NCBI GenBank assembly: GCA_002454845.1
Contig: DKJQ01000261.1
Location: forward strand, 1 to 9,456
DNA from: Ignavibacteria bacterium UBA6688
GTDB lineage: Bacteria > Bacteroidota > Ignavibacteria > UBA10030
Length of the DNA: 9,456 nucleotides
Reading direction: 5' to 3'
Below the pieces are notes generated by a model. That model saw only the letters and a program-made list of their open reading frames with translations, was not told the DNA's origin and made no database searches. Shown here piece by piece: positions 1 through 6,786 of this stretch (position 1 is the first letter of the stretch; each line of letters starts with the position of its first letter). A program made the position numbers and the translations under genes.

Positions 1-51
1 TTTTGAAAACAGGACACTACCTAAGGAAACGCATGGAGGAGAACACGAAGC

Positions 52-1308
52 TCACTTCTTTCGGAAGTAAAGAACCCATCCACCGGCGAGAATCAAGCCG
101 AAAAGAACTTTCACCGGGAATGAAGGATCGGGCAGAAACGGGTTGGCGATGTTCATCAGACGGTTTGAAGGGAAGCGTGCGTGTCCGAGGTTGGCGAGCA
201 GAGTGATGGTAACGCCAGAGCCCGGAAAGATCGCCAGGACGGATGTTCCTCCGCTCGTTGCTCCAAAATGGAGATGAATGCGGCGCAAGCGCAGGTCGTA
301 GATACTGCTCCACCCGAGACCGTATCCGATCAGCCCGCCAAGTCCGGTCACCGGGGTGAACATCATATCCAATGTCTCCTCTTTCAGGAACCCCTGATGG
401 ACTCTGCTGAGGTGAGCGTTGCCGAAGCGGACGAGGTCCTCCGTGGTGGAGAGAAACCCGCCGGATCCCCATTTCGAGCTGAAATCCATAAAGGGGGAGG
501 GCACCATCGCGCCGTCGGGGGAGTACGGTGTTTCGGTATCATAGCATGTCGCTTCCCGCGGGCCCATCGAATCCACGCGGATTTCGCGTGTGCTTTCCAT
601 GCCGAGTGGGGTGAGGACGGAGGAACGCACGAGTGACAAGAAATCTTTACCAGACGCTCCTTCCACAGCAGCGCTCAACAGGACATAACCATAGCTCGAA
701 TACACAAATCCTTTCCCGGGGGCGAAGTGCAGTGTGTCGTCTTTGAATTTCTCGAGACTTGCCGTAACGGTTGCGTACCGTGTCGTGTTCATCGCTTCCT
801 GGTCGTCACGGTAGGGGCGGATCCCCGCCGTGTGACTTGCCAGTTGCCGTACGGTAATGTCGTGAGCTTTTTTTGGGAAGGAGGGGACGTAGGTCTGGAC
901 CGGAACGTCAAGGTCGATTTTTCCTTCTTCATACAATCTTGCCATCGAAGCGACGGTCAGCAGTTTTGAGAGACTTGCGATCCGGTACTGTGTTTGGGGC
1001 GTAGCCGGTTTGCGGTTCCCGAGATCGGCAAAGCCGAAGCCCTCTGACCAGACTGTCTTCCCTTCAACGGCGACAGCAATGGACAGGCCGGGGATTTGCC
1101 GTTCGGCCATCATCGCCTTGAGATGCACCGTGGCTTGTGCAATCGCGGGGGCGTACTCCGTCGCACGGATCGATGCCGATGCCAGCACATCGAGAGGTAA
1201 TGGGGACGGTGTTCGTTCCGAATCGAATGTCATGTACATCCAGAGCAGCAACACCAATGTACATGCCGTCAATGCGAAAACTGAAAGCCATTTTTGAATG
1301 AAGGTCAT
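52..1308 (-). CDS. Membrane-anchored serine hydrolase, class C beta-lactamase/PBP-like family
   Basis: The 418-residue protein belongs to the beta-lactamase-related serine hydrolases (class C beta-lactamases, D-alanyl-D-alanine carboxypeptidases and esterases). The nucleophile motif S-x-x-K is at S112-L-S-K115, preceded by YRIAS. The family block LASHTAGI is at 156-163. The second motif, normally Y-x-N, reads Y203-S-S. The third, H-x-G, is H347-F-G. A hydrophobic segment at about 7-26 is a signal anchor or uncleaved signal peptide, and a second one at about 399-415 ends in RKK, so the catalytic domain is probably periplasmic and held at both ends. The ATG at 1308 keeps the N-terminal anchor; GGTGAG lies directly against it, so the ribosome site is poor. 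The gene is last in the minus-strand series, 105 bases after the response regulator. The substrate cannot be named; peptidase, esterase and true beta-lactamase remain possible. Family is secure, function is not. Confidence 0.93.
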   Translation of the reverse strand: MTFIQKWLSVFALTACTLVLLLWMYMTFDSERTPSPLPLDVLASASIRATEYAPAIAQATVHLKAMMAERQIPGLSIAVAVEGKTVWSEGFGFADLGNRKPATPQTQYRIASLSKLLTVASMARLYEEGKIDLDVPVQTYVPSFPKKAHDITVRQLASHTAGIRPYRDDQEAMNTTRYATVTASLEKFKDDTLHFAPGKGFVYSSYGYVLLSAAVEGASGKDFLSLVRSSVLTPLGMESTREIRVDSMGPREATCYDTETPYSPDGAMVPSPFMDFSSKWGSGGFLSTTEDLVRFGNAHLSRVHQGFLKEETLDMMFTPVTGLGGLIGYGLGWSSIYDLRLRRIHLHFGATSGGTSVLAIFPGSGVTITLLANLGHARFPSNRLMNIANPFLPDPSFPVKVLFGLILAGGWVLYFRKK

Positions 1309-1376
1309 CTCACCGTTTCGGGGAAGAGCTGTTCTTCAGGCAACAAGATTCAGGGGGAGCGCCGGACACCCTGGTA

Positions 1377-1394
1377 CCATGACGCGTGTCATGG
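1377..1394. repeat. Perfect 7-bp inverted repeat (hairpin) between two genes
   Basis: CCATGAC, a GCGT loop and GTCATGG form a perfect stem of seven pairs in the 105-base gap between the response regulator (stop at 1414) and the serine hydrolase (start at 1308). No run of T follows it on the minus strand, so it is not a typical intrinsic terminator. It could be an operator half-site pair, an RNA hairpin that separates expression of the two genes, or chance. The remaining gap sequence shows no clear promoter. Confidence 0.45.
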
Positions 1395-1413
1395 GAGTGA
1401 CCGGCGAGGTGGC

Positions 1414-1779
1414 TTACTTCGTTAACAGCTTCCTGACTGTTGCCACCAAATCGTCGATATCGAACGGTTTGGTGATATACGCGTTCGCGCCCAGTTTCCT
1501 GGCCTTCTCCTTCGTTCCGAAGGAGTCGAGGCCCGTCAGGAAAATGAATGGTTCGTGTTTCAGGCGGGGATCGTTGCGTAATTCCTCGAGCATGGTCAGT
1601 CCGTCCATCTCTCCCATCTTAATGTCACAGATGATGATGTCGGGGGTGTACTCTTTGCATATGACAAGCGCCTCCTCTGCTGAAAGTGCCTTTCGGACCT
1701 CGAACCCTTCTTCCGTCATCACCGTTTCGACGATTTCGATAAGCTCTTTTTCATCTTCCACCAGGAGCATCTTCTTCAT
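1414..1779 (-). CDS. Single-domain response regulator (CheY-like receiver)
   Basis: The 121-residue protein is one complete receiver domain with no output domain. It would accept a phosphoryl group from a histidine kinase and signal by protein contact. The acidic pocket is E8-D9 after the first strand (LLVEDE), the phospho-acceptor is D52 in IIICDIKM, the switch Thr is T82 (FLTG), and the conserved Lys is K104 in YITKPF. All catalytic positions are present, so it should be functional. The length is that of a bare receiver domain. The start at 1779 is preceded by GAGG seven bases upstream (minus strand). It sits 37 bases after the NTF2-like gene and 105 before the serine hydrolase. No histidine kinase is in the window, so the partner is encoded elsewhere. 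It resembles PilH/CheY/Spo0F-type regulators, but which one cannot be decided. Confidence 0.95.
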   Translation of the reverse strand: MKKMLLVEDEKELIEIVETVMTEEGFEVRKALSAEEALVICKEYTPDIIICDIKMGEMDGLTMLEELRNDPRLKHEPFIFLTGLDSFGTKEKARKLGANAYITKPFDIDDLVATVRKLLTK

Positions 1780-1816
1780 AGGGATTCCTCATCAGCTCTA
1801 TGGTTATTTTCAGGGA

Positions 1817-2268
1817 TCACTGTTGCGGCCGCCGGTTGGCACTATCCATATCGGACATGATCAGCCAGGTCCCGTCCTGTCCCTTACGCAACGTGAGTGT
1901 AAATTTTCCGGTATCCGGCTTTCCCTTCTCACTCGCATAGGCACCGATGATAAATCCGACCGATCCCTCTGTGGCGAATGCCAGAGCGCGCAGGGAGAGA
2001 GACCCGCCGTGATCGGTATAGTACTGCTCAATGGCTTTGCGCCCCCGGATGGGGGGCGTCCGCCCGGAAGCACGAAACCATCCTCGGTAAAAAGACGGGC
2101 AAGTTCCGCCGGGTTCCGGTTCCTCCACGCCTCTTCGTAATCGGTCAATACGCGTGCCAGCTCCGGTGGTAACACGATACTTGGTTGCTGCAGACTGTCC
2201 CTTTCCTGTCCAATCGCAGGGGCAAGTCCGCCGATCATGAACGCCATCGAAAGCAGAGTTATGCGCAT
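1817..2268 (-). pseudogene. Secreted NTF2-like (DUF4440/SnoaL-type) protein, frame broken by one base
   Basis: Two overlapping minus-strand frames each hold half of one protein. From the ATG at 2268 the first frame reads a signal peptide (MRITLLSMAFMIGGLAPAIG), then VLTDYEEAWRNRNPAELARLF, the typical first helix of SnoaL-like/DUF4440 domains, up to FVLPGGRP. The second frame continues with PIRGRKAIEQYY through to a C-terminal half ending at 1817, including FTLTLRKGQDGTWLIMSDM, the usual last strands. The frames join at a run of six G on the plus strand (2051-2056); one more base there would restore a 150-residue protein of normal domain length. AGAGGG four bases before the ATG supports the start. 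Family members are small cone-shaped domains used as enzymes or ligand binders; the export signal places this one in the periplasm. The break may be a true mutation or a base-calling error in the homopolymer. It follows the YeiH-type gene by 50 bases. Confidence 0.85.
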
Positions 2269-2318
2269 AGCGCCCTCTGTTAACTGGTTGAGGATGTCCC
2301 GCGCATGAGCCTGTGGTG

Positions 2319-3278
2319 TTACGGCGCGATAAAGGTGCGTACAGCAAGCAGGCCGGCCACTGAGATCACGATCCAGAGCAGCACGCCCTGGACCATCACG
2401 CGCAGACCGACCGTCCGAATGGCCTCCCTTGAGAGACCGGTCCCGATCAGGAACAGCGTGAGGGTCAACCCTAGTATGGAGATTTTCCTCAAGAAAAGAA
2501 AGAGGGATTCTCCTTCCGGAAACAGACTTCGCACGGTCGCTGCAAGCAGGAAGAACAGGATAAACCAAGGGAGCGAGAACCTGCCCTCTTTCCGCCCGGC
2601 AAGGAGCGCAATGCCCAACGCCAGCGGGACAATCCAGAGCGCCCGCGTCAGTTTCACGGTGGTTGCAACCTGCAGCGCGACCTCGCCGTACCGCGCCGCC
2701 GCACCGACAACGGAACTGGTATCGTGAATGGCAATGGCGGCCCAGACCCCGAATTGCTCCTGGCCAAGGCCGATCATCTTGCCGAGGGGAGGGAAGAGGA
2801 ACAACGCGATCGCGTTCAGGACAAAGACGATGCCGAGCGAAACCGACATGGCCTTTCTGTCGGCGTCCAGCACCGCACCGACAGCGGCAATGGCGCTCCC
2901 GCCGCAGATTGCGGTGCCGGACGAAACCAACAAGGAAGTAATCGATTCCACCTTGAGTAATCGGCCCACAAACCAACCTAAGAACAACGTGCCGAAGATC
3001 GTTGCCGCCGTGAACCCGAAACCCAAACGACCGGCGGACATCACTTCGGACAACGGAATACCAAACCCGAGCCCCACGACCGATACCTGGAGGAGCATCT
3101 TCGATGCCTTTGCCGACTCATTCGGATATGGATGACCGAGAGTCAGCGCCATGATGATTCCGAAAGCCAGCGCCAGGGGAGGGGAGAGTAGCCCGGCGAG
3201 GCAGACGAGACATCCCGTCCAGAAGAAGACGAGTTGAAGGTGGATGCGTTTGATGTGAGCCTTCGTCTGTGGTTCAAT
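2319..3278 (-). CDS. YeiH/UPF0324-family membrane transporter (putative sulfate exporter)
   Basis: A polytopic inner-membrane protein of the conserved YeiH/UPF0324 family (Cons_hypoth698), often labelled putative sulfate exporter. Family blocks seen are SPPLALAFG and MALTLGHPYP near the N-terminus, LLQVSVVGLGFG, the conserved SGTAICGGSAIAAV, and IHDTSSVVGAAARYG; about eight to ten hydrophobic segments follow one another. The first ATG, at 3152, gives 277 residues but cuts into the first helices. The same frame stays open upstream to the kinase stop at 3282-3284 and encodes a basic stretch (about KAHIKR), then a membrane helix and SPPLALAFG, just as in relatives. No ATG, GTG or TTG exists in that stretch. 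I set the start at the ATT at 3276-3278 (319 residues, family-like length), but this is a guess. It is in the same frame as the upstream kinase, so initiation at a rare codon, coupling, readthrough or a sequence error are all possible. The substrate is inferred from family naming only. Confidence 0.88.
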   Translation of the reverse strand: MEPQTKAHIKRIHLQLVFFWTGCLVCLAGLLSPPLALAFGIIMALTLGHPYPNESAKASKMLLQVSVVGLGFGIPLSEVMSAGRLGFGFTAATIFGTLFLGWFVGRLLKVESITSLLVSSGTAICGGSAIAAVGAVLDADRKAMSVSLGIVFVLNAIALFLFPPLGKMIGLGQEQFGVWAAIAIHDTSSVVGAAARYGEVALQVATTVKLTRALWIVPLALGIALLAGRKEGRFSLPWFILFFLLAATVRSLFPEGESLFLFLRKISILGLTLTLFLIGTGLSREAIRTVGLRVMVQGVLLWIVISVAGLLAVRTFIAP

Positions 3279-3281
3279 CGT

Positions 3282-4100
3282 TCAGAGGGGCCATTTTGCT
3301 GCGAATGCCTTTCGATTTGCGAGCATCCGTGCACTTCTTGCCTCGAGGGTTTCGAGGGGAGTCTCATCGAGCAGAGTCAACCGTTGTTCGAGGATTGTCC
3401 TGGCGTCCGCGAAGATCGCGGTGACCCCGGACAGGAGTTTCTGTTTGATTGAATCTGCGTCCGGGAGCCACTCGTCCGGCGTTGTCCGGATGATTTCCTC
3501 AAGGTCTGCCTTGCCCACCGGGAATTCCGGGATCGCCGAACTCTCCTTCGTGCCGTAAAACGGGTGCCTCCGAATGAGCGGCATCAAAGTCCGTTCTGTG
3601 TAGCGCTCCCCGTTCATCAACATCTTGATTCCCAGAGCGGATGCGAAGTCGAGGCAAACAAACCTATCCTCCACAAAAACGATATTGGGATTGAAATCGG
3701 TCCGGTCGATATTGAGAAAGAGGACGTCGAAGCAATAGATGCGCCGTTGCAGATCGGGATCGACGAGTCCGAGTTGGTCAGGTTTGTACGGAACAACTCC
3801 CTCCAGGAATTCGACAGCGAGGTTGATTCCGAGGCTCTTCACGATCAGCTCATTGATCTCCGGGTCTTGTCTGTCCGTCGCCAGGTCGGGGGTGATCCGG
3901 ATAAGGTGAGGCGTCGGGACGGGGATGCCGGCGAGCCGTGCAAGGTGGAGGCAGACCCAATCGGTTGCGATTGCCAGGGGGCCGTCACCGGTTCCCTTCC
4001 ACTTCACCACGCATTTCGCTCCGCTGGTCGTCTCGACCAACACCGGCAACGAGGAACCGCCGCGGAAGTCTCTTAGGATTGTCTCTGCTCTTGGATGCAA
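3282..4100 (-). CDS. HipA-like kinase (HipA_2-type), no HipB partner
   Basis: The protein resembles the compact HipA-like kinase family (HipA_2) rather than full HipA toxins. From a TTG at 4100 it is 272 residues. A Gly-rich N-terminal loop (DFRGGSSLPVLVE, 11-23) is followed by VVKWKG with the probable ATP-binding Lys at 34. The linker is FLEG (98-101). The catalytic loop is LNIDRTDFNPNIVF (129-142), with D132, R133 and N137 in the pattern N-x-D-R-x-x-x-N, and the metal-binding Asp is D151 in CLDFASAL. The key residues look intact. The start is unsure: the frame is open to 4331, but those codons overlap the thioesterase in another frame and look non-coding, and no good ribosome site precedes the TTG. 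No HipB-like DNA-binding gene is adjacent, so a classical toxin-antitoxin role is not supported. It begins 43 bases after the thioesterase stop and ends against the transporter. The target is unknown. Confidence 0.82.
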   Translation of the reverse strand: MHPRAETILRDFRGGSSLPVLVETTSGAKCVVKWKGTGDGPLAIATDWVCLHLARLAGIPVPTPHLIRITPDLATDRQDPEINELIVKSLGINLAVEFLEGVVPYKPDQLGLVDPDLQRRIYCFDVLFLNIDRTDFNPNIVFVEDRFVCLDFASALGIKMLMNGERYTERTLMPLIRRHPFYGTKESSAIPEFPVGKADLEEIIRTTPDEWLPDADSIKQKLLSGVTAIFADARTILEQRLTLLDETPLETLEARSARMLANRKAFAAKWPL

Positions 4101-4143
4101 GGAGATGGTTGGTGAAAAGAGTGAAGGAAAGAGGTGAGCGTGC

Positions 4144-4644
4144 CTATCGTTCCGGCCCTGTCCCCTTGTCCGGGACGGAGAAACGCCTGCGGATCTCGGG
4201 ATCGACCCGCGTCGGCCGGCCGGTATCGATTCTGATCGGAACCCAGAGCGTGCGGGCCTGCGCAAGGAGCCGTTGGTCGCTTGCCCGTACGATTTCCGTA
4301 TGGCGCTCAAATGTCGACACGGTGGCCACACCGACCCACGTGCGGGCGATCAATTGGTCCCCCGGCATGGCAGGATGTTTATAGTCAATTTCGTGGCGGA
4401 CGACGACCCAGATGATTTCAGATTGTTGTTCGTCAGTCGTCCGCGCCCGCCAGTGGGATATAGCAGCTTCCTGAACCCAGCGCAGGTACACGACATTATT
4501 CACATGTCCCAGTTCATCGATATCGCTCGGATCGACTGAAATGGGAACTTCGAATCGTTCGGTGGACGGGTCGATGGACATTGCGTTCAATATATCATGG
4601 ACCGGCCCTCGAAGCAAGAATATCCTTTCGGGATCGTCTGTCAC
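4144..4644 (-). CDS. Acyl-CoA thioesterase, hotdog fold (4HBT, YbgC/FcbC type)
   Basis: A single hotdog-fold thioesterase that would hydrolyse an acyl-CoA in the cytoplasm. The signature block is at 41-54: DIDELGHVNNVVYL, with the catalytic-type Asp at 43 followed by G46-H47-V-N49. It is followed by IDYKHPAMPGDQLIARTWV (86-104), the typical middle strands of the 4-hydroxybenzoyl-CoA thioesterase/YbgC group. The GTG at 4644 overlaps the molybdopterin subunit's TGA in a GTGA of four bases, suggesting translational coupling and a 166-residue product. An in-frame ATG at 4581 (MSIDPSTERF) would give 145 residues, closer to the usual length. The first 21 residues are not conserved-looking, so the shorter form may be the real one. 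Neither start has a strong ribosome site. Its place behind an aldehyde-oxidase-type enzyme suggests a shared pathway handling aromatic or acyl acids, but this is inference. Confidence 0.9.
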   Translation of the reverse strand: MTDDPERIFLLRGPVHDILNAMSIDPSTERFEVPISVDPSDIDELGHVNNVVYLRWVQEAAISHWRARTTDEQQSEIIWVVVRHEIDYKHPAMPGDQLIARTWVGVATVSTFERHTEIVRASDQRLLAQARTLWVPIRIDTGRPTRVDPEIRRRFSVPDKGTGPER

Positions 4645-6785
4645 TTCTTCGCGAGCGCTTCCCTGATTCTCTCCGGAGTTATCGGGAGTTGAAAGACACG
4701 GACCCCAATCGCATCATAGATCGCGTTCGCAATGGCGCCTCCCATGGTGATGATGGCCGGTTCGCCTCCTCCCTGGGGGTCAGCCTCTTTCTTCTCCATC
4801 AGCACCGTTTCGATCTTCGGCAACCAGGAGAAGAGGGGGATCTCGTACGTGTCGAAATTCTCGTCGAGGATCGCCCCGTTCTTGAACCGCACGTCCTCTT
4901 TTAAGGTGTATCCCAATCCCATCATGATGCAGCCTTCCATTTGTATGGTGGCGCCCGCGGGGTTGACGACCAATCCCATGTCTTGAGCGCAAACCACCCT
5001 TTTCACCTTCACATCTCCCGTTGCTTTATCCACCGCCACCCCGGCGATGGTGGCGACGAACGTACCGGCATCCACTCCGCATGCAATGCCATAGCCGCGT
5101 CCGCTCGGTCCTTTCGCAGGCTTCCAACCGAATTTCTTCGCGGCCGCTCTCAGGACCTCCTTTATGTTCCCTTCAGGGAGATGATTCAGGCGGAACTCCA
5201 GCGGATCACGGCCCGCCTCCGCGGCCATGATATCGATCTGCGATTCGCGGGCAAAGGTGTTCGTGTTGTTTGCCGGCGCCCGCCACGGTCCCGTTGCGAA
5301 GGGGTGTGCGTCTTTTCCCGGCGCCGCGCTGAATGAACGCGTGCTGTGATGCGGGATCGTGTAGAAGTGCTGTGAGCCTCTTTGCCCGGCGAAATAGACG
5401 GAATAGTCCCAGAACGACATGGCACCACTGGCTGTGATACCCGAGCGTATTTTCACAACGGCCGCAGGGCGGAAAGCATCGTAGAAAAACTCTTCCTGCC
5501 GGGTCCAGGCCACCTGGACCGGTTTCCCCGTCAGCTTGGCAAGGCGCGCGGCCTCAACGGCCTGAAGGTTCCGTGACTTTCCACCAAAACCGCCCCCAAG
5601 ATAAGGCGTGAGGACCCGGACGTTCTCCGGGGAAAAACCAAGTTCGCGGATAATCTCCTCCTTGAGAGGAAAGGGTGTTTGGGTCGATGCCCAGACGGTC
5701 ATCTTCGACCCTTCGAGGTTCGCAACAGCCGCATGGGGTTCGATCGGGGCGTGCGCCTTGTAACCGTCTAAGTAAGTCCGTTCGATCACCGACTTCGACG
5801 CGCTCTCCCCCGTCGGAAGGTCCCCCTCTTTCGAGACGACCTGCTCCGGGCCGGCGACCGAGAGGAGATGGTCGAAGATTGTCACATCGTCGGTCTTCGA
5901 AGGAGAGGCGCCGAAAGTGGCTTGAATGGCGGCGAGAGCCTGCTCCGCAACGTCGGGATACTTGTGCAGGACGGCGACGAAGTCCCCTTCGTGAACGACA
6001 ACCACGTCCTTCATCTTCCTCGCCCCGGAGAGATCGACGCTGGTGAGTTTCGCTCCATGTGCCGGCGGACGGAGTATCCGCGCGTAGAGCATACCGGGCA
6101 ATTGGATATCTGCCGAGTAATGCGCTTTGCCGGTAACCTTCTCTATCGCATCCCGGCGGTTGACCGGCTTGTTCATCACCTTGAATTCCGACGGCATTTT
6201 CTTGATGGCAGCTTGGGAGAGGCGACGTTCGATTCGCTTGCCCTGCGTGAGCCGCGCGTACGGCACACGATTGTTCCTATTCGATTTGTCAAAGACCTGA
6301 CCGTTCTCCGTTCCCAGCGTTTCCATGGGGAGTTTGAGTTGTTCCGAGGCAAGCTCAAGTAAGACGCGTCTGGCCTCCGCCCCAGCAGCCCGGAGCGACT
6401 GTCCAAACGACCGCGTGGTCAGCGAGCCAAAGGTCCCGCGGTCGTAGGGACACAAGTCGGTATCCCCCATGACCATGTCCACGACGTCGAGTTGGACATC
6501 CAGTTCGTCGGCGATCATCTGGGCAAGGGAGGTGTTCACTCCCTGTCCCATTTCGATCTTCCCCGTGTAGCACGAGACACGTCCATCCTCCCCGATTCTC
6601 AGCAAGGCATTGAAATCCGTCGGCAAACTCCGCTGTGCCTGTTGCGCTTCAGCGAGCGTGGAAAAGTCGCCGACGGTAAACAGGACGAAAATCCCGCTGC
6701 CGAGTTTAAGGAACTCACGCCGGTCAATTTGTGGCGAAGGAACATTGTCCATGAAGTCCATTTCAAGTTCACGATAGTCTTTCAT
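4641..6785 (-). CDS. Molybdopterin-binding subunit of a xanthine dehydrogenase-family hydroxylase (IorB/aldehyde oxidase type)
   Basis: The 714-residue large subunit of a molybdenum hydroxylase carries out oxidative hydroxylation of an aldehyde or N-heterocycle with water as oxygen donor. The N-terminus holds a Tat signal: R22-R23-E-F-L-K27, then a hydrophobic run at 28-38, so the enzyme is probably folded and loaded in the cytoplasm and exported. The molybdopterin half begins with KIEMGQGVNT (76-85). The cofactor loop LGGGFGGK is at 396-403, GPWRAP at 499-504, and GGGEPA at 672-677 with the presumed catalytic base E675. The CoxL loop AYxCSFR is absent, arguing against carbon monoxide dehydrogenase. 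Length and the fused signal are typical of isoquinoline 1-oxidoreductase beta-like proteins. The ATG at 6785 lies 1 base after the small-subunit stop, with GGGAGGA upstream inside that gene. No FAD-subunit gene, XdhC-like chaperone or molybdopterin biosynthesis gene is in the window. The true substrate is unknown. Confidence 0.96.
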   Translation of the reverse strand: MKDYRELEMDFMDNVPSPQIDRREFLKLGSGIFVLFTVGDFSTLAEAQQAQRSLPTDFNALLRIGEDGRVSCYTGKIEMGQGVNTSLAQMIADELDVQLDVVDMVMGDTDLCPYDRGTFGSLTTRSFGQSLRAAGAEARRVLLELASEQLKLPMETLGTENGQVFDKSNRNNRVPYARLTQGKRIERRLSQAAIKKMPSEFKVMNKPVNRRDAIEKVTGKAHYSADIQLPGMLYARILRPPAHGAKLTSVDLSGARKMKDVVVVHEGDFVAVLHKYPDVAEQALAAIQATFGASPSKTDDVTIFDHLLSVAGPEQVVSKEGDLPTGESASKSVIERTYLDGYKAHAPIEPHAAVANLEGSKMTVWASTQTPFPLKEEIIRELGFSPENVRVLTPYLGGGFGGKSRNLQAVEAARLAKLTGKPVQVAWTRQEEFFYDAFRPAAVVKIRSGITASGAMSFWDYSVYFAGQRGSQHFYTIPHHSTRSFSAAPGKDAHPFATGPWRAPANNTNTFARESQIDIMAAEAGRDPLEFRLNHLPEGNIKEVLRAAAKKFGWKPAKGPSGRGYGIACGVDAGTFVATIAGVAVDKATGDVKVKRVVCAQDMGLVVNPAGATIQMEGCIMMGLGYTLKEDVRFKNGAILDENFDTYEIPLFSWLPKIETVLMEKKEADPQGGGEPAIITMGGAIANAIYDAIGVRVFQLPITPERIREALAKK

Positions 6786-6786
6786 G

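Noticed and set aside
1298..2140. A 280-residue plus-strand frame opposite the response regulator
   Set aside because: Low-complexity Ser/Arg/Pro composition with no family resemblance, opposite a textbook receiver domain.
1861..2976. A 371-residue minus-strand frame covering the transporter and the first half of the NTF2-like gene
   Set aside because: Its upper part is Cys/Arg/His-rich and out of frame with the clear membrane protein. Only the piece below 2268 is real, as the first half of the frameshifted NTF2-like gene.
3282..4100. HipAB-type toxin-antitoxin module
   Set aside because: The kinase is of the compact HipA-like type and no HipB-like helix-turn-helix gene lies on either side; the neighbours are a thioesterase and a transporter.
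4641..6785. Carbon monoxide dehydrogenase large subunit
   Set aside because: The CoxL active-site loop AYxCSFR is absent and the protein carries a Tat signal typical of IorB-like subunits.
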